From Mycobacterium neglectum (GTDB lineage Bacteria; Actinomycetota; Actinomycetes; Mycobacteriales; Mycobacteriaceae): a DNA stretch of 51,035 bases. The DNA lies in contig NZ_NVQE01000040.1 in NCBI RefSeq assembly GCF_002591975.1, forward strand, positions 1-51,035, given 5' to 3'. Below are positions 41,905 through 50,078 of this stretch, piece after piece. Under the pieces are notes generated by a model that had not been told where the DNA came from, searched no databases, and saw only the letters and a program-made list of their open reading frames with translations. Position 1 is the first letter of the stretch. Every line of letters starts with the position of its first letter. Position numbers and translations under genes: made by a program.

Positions 41905-43674
41905 ATGAGGCCCTGTAAGACATTCACCGTCGCGCTCATCACCGTACTGATCGCCGGGATGGCCATGGCTGCGCCCGCGTCGGCTCAGGTCGACCAGTGC
42001 GCACCTCCTGGCATTGAAAGCGCCAGCGCGCTGCCGACCAACCTCGCGGCCGCGGCGAAAGGCCCCGCCGAGGACCGGTACACCACCGCGACCGTGCAAC
42101 CGCTGGACCGCATCGACGTCGACGCGCTGGGACTCAGCACGCCGGGCACCCTGACCGTCGGCACGCTGTCGGACGCCCCGCCGAGCATCTGCATCGACTC
42201 GGCAGGCCAGTTCACCGGGTTCGACAACGAGCTGCTGCGCGCGATCGCCGAAAAGCTGGGTCTCGAGATCAATTTCGTCGGCACCGAATTCTCCGGTCTG
42301 CTGGCACAGGTGGCGTCGCGACGCTTCGACGTCGGGTCATCCTCGATCACCACGACCGAGGCGCGTCGCCGCACCGTCGGATTCACCAATGGCTATGACT
42401 TCGGCTACTTTTCGCTCGTCGTGCCGACCGGATCGCCGATCACCGGCTTCGACAAGCTTGCGGCCGGGCAACGGATCGGTGTCGTGCAGGGCACCGTCCA
42501 GGAGGCCTACGTGATTGACACGCTCGGTCTGGATCCCGTGAAGTTCCCGGACTACAACACCGTCTACGCCAGTCTGAAAACCCGGCAGATCGACGCGTGG
42601 GTGGCCCCGTCACAACAGGCGGTGGGCACGGTGCAGCCGGGCGATCCTGCCGAGATCATCGAAAACACCTTCAGCTTGGACAATTTCGTCGCGTGGGCCG
42701 TCGCGAACGACAACCCTCCGCTCATCGACGCGCTGAACTCCGGGCTGGACGCGATCATCGCCGACGGCACCTGGTCGCGGCTCTACACCGACTGGGTGCC
42801 GCGCGCTCTGCCGCCCGGATGGAAGCCGGGGTCGAAGGCGGCGCCGGTCCCTCAGCTGCCCGACTTCGACGCCATCGCGGCCGAAAACCAAGAAGCGTCT
42901 TCGGGTGCGGCGGCGCCGAAGTCGACCCTGGCGCAACTCGCCGCCGCGTTCGGGAACTGGGAGCTGTACAAGCAGGCGATTCCCGATCTGTTGAAAACCG
43001 GTCTGCCGAATACGCTGCTTCTGACCGTCAGTGCGGCGGTGATCGGCCTGGTCCTCGGCATGGCGTTGGCGGTGGCCGGGATCTCCCGGCACCGTTGGTT
43101 GCGATGGCCTGCGCGGGTGTACACCGACATCTTCCGGGGACTGCCCGAAGTGGTGATCATCCTGTTGATCGGCCTCGGCCTGGGACCGGTGGTCGGCGGG
43201 CTCACCGGCAACAACCCGTATCCACTCGGGATCGCTGCGCTGGGGCTGATGGCGGCGGCATACGTCGGGGAGATCTTCCGGTCCGGCATCCAGAGTGTCG
43301 AATCCGGCCAGATGGAAGCGTCACGCGCGCTGGGCTTCTCGTATCCGACTTCGATGCGGCTGGTGGTGGTCCCGCAGGGCATTCGAAGGGTCTTGCCCGC
43401 GTTGATGAATCAGTTCATCTCGCTGTTGAAGGCGTCCTCGCTGGTGTACTTCCTCGGGCTGATCGCCAATCAGCGCGAGCTGTTCCAGGTCGGCCGCGAC
43501 CTCAACGCGCAGACCGGCAATCTGTCGCCCCTGGTCGCGGCCGGTTTCTTTTACCTGTTGCTCACCGTCCCGTTGACTCATCTGGTGAACTACATCGACG
43601 GCCGACTGCGTCGCGGTGCCAAACCCACCGAGGAAGATCCGCTCGTGTTGTCGAATTCTCAGGAGATGATCTGA
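41905..43674 (+). CDS. Amino acid ABC transporter, fused substrate-binding and permease protein
   Basis: A 589-residue fusion. A signal peptide (MRPCKTFTVALITVLIAGMA) is followed by a type 2 binding domain (about 85-310: GTLTVGTLSDAPPSICIDSA; FTGFDNELLRAIAEKLGLEI; RFDVGSSSITTTEARRR). A permease domain with about five helices begins near residue 370 (GLPNTLLLTVSAAVIGLVLG) and contains the EAA-type loop EASRALGFSYPTSMRLVVVPQG. It belongs to the polar amino acid (HisM/GlnP) group, with receptor and channel in one chain. The ligand is unknown. The ATPase gene overlaps the stop. There is no counterpart between Rv0043c and Rv0042c. Confidence 0.92.
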   Translation: MRPCKTFTVALITVLIAGMAMAAPASAQVDQCAPPGIESASALPTNLAAAAKGPAEDRYTTATVQPLDRIDVDALGLSTPGTLTVGTLSDAPPSICIDSAGQFTGFDNELLRAIAEKLGLEINFVGTEFSGLLAQVASRRFDVGSSSITTTEARRRTVGFTNGYDFGYFSLVVPTGSPITGFDKLAAGQRIGVVQGTVQEAYVIDTLGLDPVKFPDYNTVYASLKTRQIDAWVAPSQQAVGTVQPGDPAEIIENTFSLDNFVAWAVANDNPPLIDALNSGLDAIIADGTWSRLYTDWVPRALPPGWKPGSKAAPVPQLPDFDAIAAENQEASSGAAAPKSTLAQLAAAFGNWELYKQAIPDLLKTGLPNTLLLTVSAAVIGLVLGMALAVAGISRHRWLRWPARVYTDIFRGLPEVVIILLIGLGLGPVVGGLTGNNPYPLGIAALGLMAAAYVGEIFRSGIQSVESGQMEASRALGFSYPTSMRLVVVPQGIRRVLPALMNQFISLLKASSLVYFLGLIANQRELFQVGRDLNAQTGNLSPLVAAGFFYLLLTVPLTHLVNYIDGRLRRGAKPTEEDPLVLSNSQEMI

Positions 43675-44402
43675 TGGATGCAGTTTCGTTGAGCGCCAAC
43701 GACATCCACCTGTCATTCGGGCCCAGTGCGGTGCTGCGCGGCGTGGACATCGACGCACCCGCAGGCACCACTACCGCGGTGATCGGGCCGTCCGGGTCAG
43801 GAAAGTCGACGCTGTTGCGGACCCTGAACCGGTTGTACGAACCCGAGCGCGGGGACATCCTGCTCGACGGGCGGTCGGTGCTGGCTGACAATCCGGACCG
43901 CTTGCGCCAGCGCATCGGGATGGTCTTCCAACAGTTCAACCTCTTCCCGCACCGCAGCGTGCTGGACAACGTCACGCTGGCGCCGCGCAAGCTCAAGCGG
44001 CTCGACGCCGATCAGGCGCGCGAACTCGGGCTGGCGCAACTGGAACGGGTCGGGCTGCGGCACAAGGCGGCGGTACGCCCGTCGACGCTGTCGGGCGGCC
44101 AGCAGCAGCGGGTGGCGATCGCCCGGGCACTCGCGATGTCCCCGGAGGTGATGTTCTTCGACGAAGCCACGTCGGCCTTGGATCCCGAACTGGTGAAGGG
44201 CATCCTGGCGCTCATCGCCGACCTCGGCGCCGACGGTATGACGATGGTCGTCGTCACCCACGAAATGGGGTTCGCCCGGTCGGCTGCGGACGCCGTCGTG
44301 TTCATGGACCACGGCAAGGTTGTCGAGTCGGGTGCGCCCGAGCAGGTCTTCGAGGCCGCCGAGACCGACCGGCTGAAACGCTTCCTTTCGCAAGTACTGT
44401 GA
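43674..44402 (+). CDS. Amino acid ABC transporter ATP-binding protein
   Basis: A 242-residue ATPase of the GlnQ type. Walker A is GPSGSGKST (38-46), followed by the Q-loop region GMVFQQFNLFPH, signature LSGGQQQR, Walker B VMFFDEATSALDPE and the switch histidine in VVTHEMGFAR. Its ATG overlaps the stop of the fused permease gene (TGATG), so the two are coupled and form one importer. All motifs are intact. Confidence 0.96.
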   Translation: MDAVSLSANDIHLSFGPSAVLRGVDIDAPAGTTTAVIGPSGSGKSTLLRTLNRLYEPERGDILLDGRSVLADNPDRLRQRIGMVFQQFNLFPHRSVLDNVTLAPRKLKRLDADQARELGLAQLERVGLRHKAAVRPSTLSGGQQQRVAIARALAMSPEVMFFDEATSALDPELVKGILALIADLGADGMTMVVVTHEMGFARSAADAVVFMDHGKVVESGAPEQVFEAAETDRLKRFLSQVL

Positions 44403-44459
44403 AGCTTACGTGTTCGTCACACAACTTGGCAGGCTCAGACAGGTTAGACTGCCGAAATT

Positions 44460-44906
44460 ATGGTGGAGACCGAACCGCAGGTCGCTGAACTGGCCGGAGA
44501 GCTACAACGCGTCCTCTCCCGGGTGTTCTCCATCCTCCGCAGAAGCGACCCGGGCCGGGACGCCGCCACCAATGATCTGACCCTCGCCCAGTTGTCGATT
44601 CTGCTGACACTGCTCGAGCAGGGGCCGATCCGAATGACCGAATTGGCCGCACACGAACGGGTGCGCACACCGACGACGACCGTGGCGATCCGCCGGCTGG
44701 AGAAGCTGGGATTGGTCAAGCGGTCCCGCGATCCGTCGGACCTGCGGGCGGTACTGGTCGACATCACGCCCGAGGGCCTGGCTCAGCATCAAGAAGCGCT
44801 GGCCAATCGGCGCGCCTTCCTCGCCAAGCTGCTCGAGAAGCTCGGCCCCGAGGAACTCGAGACGCTGCGCAAGGCGCTCGTCCCGCTCGAGCGCATCGCC
44901 GAATAG
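44460..44906 (+). CDS. MarR family regulator (Rv0042c-like)
   Basis: A 148-residue winged-helix regulator with LTLAQLSILLTLLEQGPIRM, the recognition helix in ERVRTPTTTVAIRRLEKLGL and a wing at RSRDPSDLRAVLVDIT, plus dimerisation helices at both ends. It corresponds to Rv0042c. TAGACT (44445-44450) lies 9 nt before the ATG with no ribosome-binding site, so the mRNA is probably leaderless. It is convergent with the glucosylglycerate hydrolase gene. Confidence 0.92.
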   Translation: MVETEPQVAELAGELQRVLSRVFSILRRSDPGRDAATNDLTLAQLSILLTLLEQGPIRMTELAAHERVRTPTTTVAIRRLEKLGLVKRSRDPSDLRAVLVDITPEGLAQHQEALANRRAFLAKLLEKLGPEELETLRKALVPLERIAE

Positions 44907-44910
44907 GGCT

Positions 44911-46251
44911 TCAGCCCAACCAGTCCAGCACCGCCGCCGCGGTCCATGACTGCTGCATGCTGCCCAACGGTTCGCCGGTGAACGGTTCGTAGTACTCGGC
45001 GAAGGTGCCGTCGCTGACCTGCCGCAGACCCTCGCGCCTGAGGATCGACGACCGTTCCGCCCAGCCACGGCGAGCGAAGCACCACGAGAACAGCCACGTG
45101 GTCACCGGCCACACCGGGCCCCGCCAATACTCACGCGAACGGAAGTCGCGCGAGACCGGGGACGTCGTCGGGATCAGCGCGAACTTGAGGTCCGGATGTC
45201 CACAGAATCGTGGTCCCTCCAACAGTCGCAGCAGTGCGCGTTCCTTGTCGTGGGGCAGCCCTCCGCACAGCAGCGGCGCGAACTGCGCGACCGTCTCGGT
45301 GGACACCCATTTCTCGGCCCGTACGTCGTAATCCCTTGCCGCACCGTTGCGTTCGTCGGTGGTTTCGACGACGCCCTTTCGGAACCGCTCGGCCCAGGAG
45401 TACAGGTCGCGCACGTCGGCGTGCGGGCGTTTGTAGTCCTCGCCGATCTCGGCAAGCACGTCGCACGCGACCGCGAGGATCGCCGACACGAACACGTCCT
45501 CGACGGCGAAGCTCATCACCTTGGGCAGCAGCTCGTCGTCGTAGCGTGCCGACTTCATCTCTTCGAGCAGCCACAGATAGCGGTCGTACTCGATGTCCGA
45601 CGGGCGCTGGCTGGCATCGGTGACGATCACGTTGTCCTCGCGCTGGTACTCGGGCACGCGGCCGGGCACCACGTTGGCGTACGAGCTGTCCCACCGCGGC
45701 GAGTTGTCCATGCCGGACTCCCACCCGTGGTACAGCGTGACGCGGCCTCGCGACCTCGGGTCCCGGGCTTCGGCGAGCCAGCGGTGCCACTGGACCAGAT
45801 CGTCCCACCGGCGGTCGAGGAACGCCTCGGCGACGGCCCGGGTCGACCGGCCGCGGCTGCGCGCATGGTCGAGAATGCGCTGCACCGCGATCGCGTGCAC
45901 CGGCGGCTGGGTGATGCCCGACGTGTGCCGGTTGCGTGGGGCGTTGACGGCGAGCGCAGACGTCGCCCACCGAGCGGGCCCGGGGAAGTATCCGTCGACG
46001 CCGTTCGCGAACACGATGTGCGGAATCATGCCGTTGGCCCACTGGGCTGACAGCAGCGTGTCGAGTTCGACCACCGCGCGTTCGACGCTCAGCGGCGCCA
46101 GCCCGATCGCCACGAAAGCGGCGTCCCAACTCCACATATGTGGGTACAGCAGCGGGGCCGCGGTCGTCATCGTGCCCAGGTCGTTGCCACGCAACAGGTA
46201 CGCGGCGCGGGCCGCCAGTTGCGTGGGAGCGAAGCTCGAATCGTGGGCCAT
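44911..46251 (-). CDS. ggH: Glucosylglycerate hydrolase (GH63)
   Basis: A 446-residue cytosolic GH63 enzyme that cleaves glucosylglycerate to glucose and glycerate. Length and sequence fit the M. hassiacum enzyme exactly: the catalytic Asp182 (GWESGMDNS) and Glu419 (FAEYYEPFTGE) fall at the same numbers. The (alpha/alpha)6-barrel motifs MWSWDAAFVAIG, ANGMIPHIVF, SREYWRGPVWP and SMQQSWTAAAVLDW are present. In fast-growing mycobacteria, glucosylglycerate accumulates under nitrogen shortage and is used when nitrogen returns. The gene stands near an amino acid importer, and no counterpart lies at this place in M. tuberculosis. Confidence 0.95.
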   Translation of the reverse strand: MAHDSSFAPTQLAARAAYLLRGNDLGTMTTAAPLLYPHMWSWDAAFVAIGLAPLSVERAVVELDTLLSAQWANGMIPHIVFANGVDGYFPGPARWATSALAVNAPRNRHTSGITQPPVHAIAVQRILDHARSRGRSTRAVAEAFLDRRWDDLVQWHRWLAEARDPRSRGRVTLYHGWESGMDNSPRWDSSYANVVPGRVPEYQREDNVIVTDASQRPSDIEYDRYLWLLEEMKSARYDDELLPKVMSFAVEDVFVSAILAVACDVLAEIGEDYKRPHADVRDLYSWAERFRKGVVETTDERNGAARDYDVRAEKWVSTETVAQFAPLLCGGLPHDKERALLRLLEGPRFCGHPDLKFALIPTTSPVSRDFRSREYWRGPVWPVTTWLFSWCFARRGWAERSSILRREGLRQVSDGTFAEYYEPFTGEPLGSMQQSWTAAAVLDWLG

Positions 46252-46304
46252 CGCCTCAATGATGCGACGCCCGGGCGCGACTTGCAGGTCGGTAGGGTGA
46301 CGAC

Positions 46305-46970
46305 ATGCCGACGGCGATGATCACCGGGGCCTCCCGCGGGCTCGGTCCGGCGATCGCCAGGGCACTCGCACCGACCCACATTCTGTTCCTTGCGGGACGG
46401 CCGTCGGCCGAACTCGACGCGGTCGCCGAGGAGTTCGGTGCCACCACCTGGCCGGTGGATTTCAACGCTCCAGACGCGATAGCGGCCGTCGTCGAACCGA
46501 TCGTCGAACTCGACGTCCTGATCCACAACGCAGGCGTGGCCTACCCCGGCACCGTCGCCGAGTCGACCGTCGACGAGTGGCAAGACACGATGGCGGTGAA
46601 TGTGGTTGGACCGGTGGCACTTACGCTGCCACTGCTGCCGGCGTTGCGCAGTGCCGGCGGCCACGTCGTATTCGTGAACTCCGGGGCGGGCATCAACGCC
46701 TCACCCGGCCTGGCGTCCTACACCGCGAGCAAGTTCGCACTGCGCGGGTTTGCAAATTCGCTGCGCAACGACGAGCCCTCGCTGCGGGTGACCTCGGTGC
46801 ACCCGGGCCGGATCGCCACCGAGATGCAGGAGCGGCTGGTCGCCTACGAGGGCCGCGAGTACACGCCGACGCAGTTTCTCAGTCCGGAGACTGTCGCCAA
46901 AGTCATAGTGGATGCGGTCAACGCGCCCCGCGACGCCCACATCCACGAGGTCATCGTCCGCCACCGCTAG
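46305..46970 (+). CDS. SDR family oxidoreductase
   Basis: A 221-residue, short classical SDR with TGASRGLG (residues 7-14), HNAG (74-77) and catalytic Ser126, Tyr139 and Lys143. SVHPGRIATEMQERLVAYEG follows the active site. GRPSAE after beta-strand 2 suggests NADPH. The C-terminus is shorter than in FabG-like SDRs and lacks DGG. The substrate is unknown. The ATG at 46305 is 53 bp from the divergent ggH start, so the two share a regulatory region. Confidence 0.9.
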   Translation: MPTAMITGASRGLGPAIARALAPTHILFLAGRPSAELDAVAEEFGATTWPVDFNAPDAIAAVVEPIVELDVLIHNAGVAYPGTVAESTVDEWQDTMAVNVVGPVALTLPLLPALRSAGGHVVFVNSGAGINASPGLASYTASKFALRGFANSLRNDEPSLRVTSVHPGRIATEMQERLVAYEGREYTPTQFLSPETVAKVIVDAVNAPRDAHIHEVIVRHR

Positions 46971-46975
46971 TGCGA

Positions 46976-47030
46976 TGTGATTTCGGTGCGCTGACGACCG
47001 GTGAGCGACTGTTTGCGCACCGAAATCGCA
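46976..47030. terminator. Bidirectional hairpin between SDR and leuS
   Basis: TGTGATTTCGGTGCGC (46976-46991) and GCGCACCGAAATCGCA (47015-47030) form a 16-bp stem with one G-T pair and a 23-nt loop. It fills the 61-bp gap between convergent stops, so it could end both transcripts. It shares CGAAATYGCA with the hairpin after ino1. Confidence 0.65.
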
Positions 47031-47031
47031 A

Positions 47032-49881
47032 CTAGGCGACGATGTTGACCAGGCGGCCGGCCACGACGATCACCTTCTTCGGCGTCGCCCCGCCGAGAAA
47101 CTCCTGCACCTTCGCATCGGCCAGCGCCGCGGCCTCCAGCGCATCGGCATCGGCGTCGGCGGCCACGGTGATTCGCCCGCGGACCTTGCCGTTGACCTGC
47201 ACCGGCAATTCGACGGTGTCCTCGACGAGGTACTGCGGGTCGGCCACCGGGAACGGGCCGTGCGCCAGTGAGGTGTCATGGCCCAGCCGCTGCCACAGCT
47301 CCTCAGCCAGGTGGGGCGCCAGCGGCGCGACCATCAGCACCAGCGGCTCCAACGCCGCCCGGGCCGTCACGCCCTGCTTGGTCAGGTGGTTGGTGTACTC
47401 GATCAACTTGGCCGCGGCGGTGTTGTTGCGCAGGTTCGTGTAATCGTCGGACACCCCGGCGATCGTGCGGTGCAGCAGGCGCACGGTAGCGTCGTCCAAC
47501 GCCTCGTGCGCCCCAGACCGTTCCGTGCCGGTCTGCTCGTCGACGACCAACCGCCATACCCGCTGCAGGAACCGGTACGCGCCGACCACGTCCTTGGTCG
47601 CCCAGGGCCGCGACGCGTCCAGGGGACCCATCGACATCTCGTAGACCCGCAATGTGTCCGCGCCGTAGTCGTCGCAGATCTCGTCGGGGGATACCGAGTT
47701 CTTCAGGCTCTTGCCGATCTTGCCGAACTCCTGGAACACCTCGATTTCGCCATCGGGCCCGGTCCAGAAGAACTTGCCTTGCCGCTCAGCGACTTCGGCG
47801 GCGGGCACATAGGAGCCGCGGGTGTCGGTGTAGGCGAACGCCTGGATGTAGCCCTGGTTCACCAACCGCCTGAACGGCTCACGCGAACTGACGTGGCCGA
47901 GATCGAACAGCACCTTGTGCCAGAACCGCGCATAGAGCAAGTGCAGCACCGCGTGCTCGACGCCGCCGACGTACAGGTCGACGCCGCCCGGATCCTGCGG
48001 TCCATGCTGCGCCGGCCGCGGGCCCATCCAGTAGGCCTCATTCTCCTTGGCGCACAACTCTTCTTTGTTGTACGGGTCGATGTAGCGCAACTCGTACCAG
48101 GAGCTCCCCGCCCACTGCGGCATCACGTTGGTGTCGCGGGTGTAGGGCTTCAGGCCGTCGCCGAGATCCAAATCGACGTTCACCCAGTCGGTCGCTGTCC
48201 CCAGTGGTGGCGACGGTTCGCTGTCGGCGTCGTCGGGATCGAACTGCACGGGTGCGTAGTCCGGGATGTCCGGCAGCTCCACCGGGAGCGCCAACTCGGG
48301 CAACGGATGGGCGCGGCCGTCGGCGTCGTAGACGATCGGGAACGGCTCACCCCAGTACCGCTGCCGCGCGAACAGCCAGTCGCGCAGCTTGTACTCAACG
48401 CGCGCTTGGCCGCGGCCGTCGGCGATCAACCGATTGGTGATCGCCTCCTTCGCCGACGCGACGGACAACCCATTGAGGTAGCCCGAGTTGACGACCTCGC
48501 CGTCGCCGGAGTAAGCCCCTTGCGAAATATCGCCGCCGGTAACCGTTTCCACGATCGGTAGCCCGAACTCGGTCGCGAAGTCCCAGTCCCGTTGATCCCC
48601 ACCGGGCACCGCCATGATGGCCCCGGTGCCGTAGCCCAACAGCACGTAGTCCGCGATGAACACCGGAATCTGTTCACCGTTGGCCGGATTCGTCGCGTAT
48701 GCGCCGAGGAACACACCCGTCTTGGACTTGTTCTCCTGACGCTCGAGGTCGGACTTGGCCCCAACCGCGGCGCGGTAGGCGGCTACGGCGTCGGTGGGTG
48801 TCGCCGCACCGAAGGTCCAGCGAGCGTCGACGTCGTCGGGCCACTGTGCGGCCGTCAGCCCGTCGACCAACCCGTGCTCGGGCGCCAGCACCAGGTACGT
48901 CGCACCGAACAGGGTGTCGGGCCTGGTGGTGAAGACCTCGATGTCGCCTGCCTCGGTGGCGAACTGCACCGCGGCCCCGGTGGACCGGCCGATCCAGTTG
49001 CGCTGCATGGCCTTGACCTTGTCCGGCCAGTCCAGTAAGTCGAGGTCGTCGAGCAACCGATCGGAGTATGCGGTGATGCGCATCATCCACTGCCGCAACC
49101 GTTTCCGGAACACCGGGAAGTTGCCGCGATCGCTGCGGCCGTCGGACGTGACCTCCTCGTTGGCGAGCACGGTGCCCAGACCGGGACACCAGTTCACCAC
49201 CGAGTCGGCCTGGTACACCAGCCGATAGGAGTCGACGACGTCGGCGCGTTCGCCGGCGCTCAACTCCGACCAAACCCGGCCATCATCCAACGTCCGGCTA
49301 CCCGAGTCGAACTCGGCGATCAGTTCGGCGATCGGCCTCGCTTTGTCGGCCGACGGATCGAACCACGCGTTGTAGATCTGCAGGAAGATCCACTGCGTCC
49401 ACTTGTAGAAGTCGACATCGGTGGTGGAGAAGCTGCGTCTCGCGTCGTGACCCAACCCCAGTCTGCCCAGCTGGCGACGGAAGTTGACGATGTTGGCTTC
49501 GGTGCGGGTGCGCGGATGGGTGCCGGTCTGAATGGCGTACTGCTCGGCGGGCAATCCGAAGGCATCGAAGCCCAATGCGTGCAAGACATTACGGCCGGCC
49601 ATCCGGTAGTAGCGGGCATAGACGTCGGTGGCGATGTAGCCCAGCGGGTGTCCGACGTGCAGACCCTCGCCTGAGGGATACGGGAACATGTCCTGCACGA
49701 ACATCTTGTCGGCGGGCAGCGCGGCGCCGTCGGGCGCCGACAGCGAACCCACCGGGTTGGGCACGTTGAACGTCTGAGAATCCGCCCACCTCTGCTGCCA
49801 GGCGTGCTCGATCCGCCCGGCGAGCTCCGCGGTATAGCGGTGCTGCGGGACGTCGGTGCCAGCGTCGGGCGTGTCAGTCAC
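47032..49881 (-). CDS. leuS: Leucyl-tRNA synthetase
   Basis: A 949-residue class I synthetase that charges tRNA-Leu. It has the HIGH-type motif in YPSGEGLHVGHPLGY, the CP1 editing domain with the Thr-rich and Asp motifs near TRPDTLFGATYLVLAPEH and GTGAIMAVPGGDQRD, and the KMSKS-type loop GKIGKSLKNS (Met to Ile-Gly here). An anticodon-binding region and a C-terminal domain ending VIVVAGRLVNIVA complete it. Length is normal for mycobacteria. The GTG start at 49881 has no ribosome-binding site but is 8 nt from TATACC on the same strand, so the message is probably leaderless. Confidence 0.98.
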   Translation of the reverse strand: MTDTPDAGTDVPQHRYTAELAGRIEHAWQQRWADSQTFNVPNPVGSLSAPDGAALPADKMFVQDMFPYPSGEGLHVGHPLGYIATDVYARYYRMAGRNVLHALGFDAFGLPAEQYAIQTGTHPRTRTEANIVNFRRQLGRLGLGHDARRSFSTTDVDFYKWTQWIFLQIYNAWFDPSADKARPIAELIAEFDSGSRTLDDGRVWSELSAGERADVVDSYRLVYQADSVVNWCPGLGTVLANEEVTSDGRSDRGNFPVFRKRLRQWMMRITAYSDRLLDDLDLLDWPDKVKAMQRNWIGRSTGAAVQFATEAGDIEVFTTRPDTLFGATYLVLAPEHGLVDGLTAAQWPDDVDARWTFGAATPTDAVAAYRAAVGAKSDLERQENKSKTGVFLGAYATNPANGEQIPVFIADYVLLGYGTGAIMAVPGGDQRDWDFATEFGLPIVETVTGGDISQGAYSGDGEVVNSGYLNGLSVASAKEAITNRLIADGRGQARVEYKLRDWLFARQRYWGEPFPIVYDADGRAHPLPELALPVELPDIPDYAPVQFDPDDADSEPSPPLGTATDWVNVDLDLGDGLKPYTRDTNVMPQWAGSSWYELRYIDPYNKEELCAKENEAYWMGPRPAQHGPQDPGGVDLYVGGVEHAVLHLLYARFWHKVLFDLGHVSSREPFRRLVNQGYIQAFAYTDTRGSYVPAAEVAERQGKFFWTGPDGEIEVFQEFGKIGKSLKNSVSPDEICDDYGADTLRVYEMSMGPLDASRPWATKDVVGAYRFLQRVWRLVVDEQTGTERSGAHEALDDATVRLLHRTIAGVSDDYTNLRNNTAAAKLIEYTNHLTKQGVTARAALEPLVLMVAPLAPHLAEELWQRLGHDTSLAHGPFPVADPQYLVEDTVELPVQVNGKVRGRITVAADADADALEAAALADAKVQEFLGGATPKKVIVVAGRLVNIVA

Positions 49882-49889
49882 CTGAACAG

Positions 49890-49895
49890 GGTATA
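49890..49895 (-). promoter_or_regulatory. -10 element of leuS (leaderless start)
   Basis: The minus strand reads TATACC (complement of 49890-49895), then 8 nt, then the GTG at 49881. The spacing lets transcription start at or next to the start codon. Confidence 0.45.
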
Positions 49896-50078
49896 AGCCC
49901 GCCGATCGGCTCCCGCCGAGCGGGCAATTCGGCCGCGGGTTGGTCTCGGTTGCATCACCGGTCGGTCAGAACAAGGTTGCAGGTCCATTCCAGGCCTAGT
50001 GACCGGCGCTTCGCCGTGGATACAGTCGGCGCCTGGCCAAATGGTCGACGAGCGCAACAGGGAAGGACCGGAACGGCG

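Noticed and set aside
47278..48561. 427-codon plus frame opposite leuS
   Set aside because: Antisense shadow; leuS is complete and conserved.
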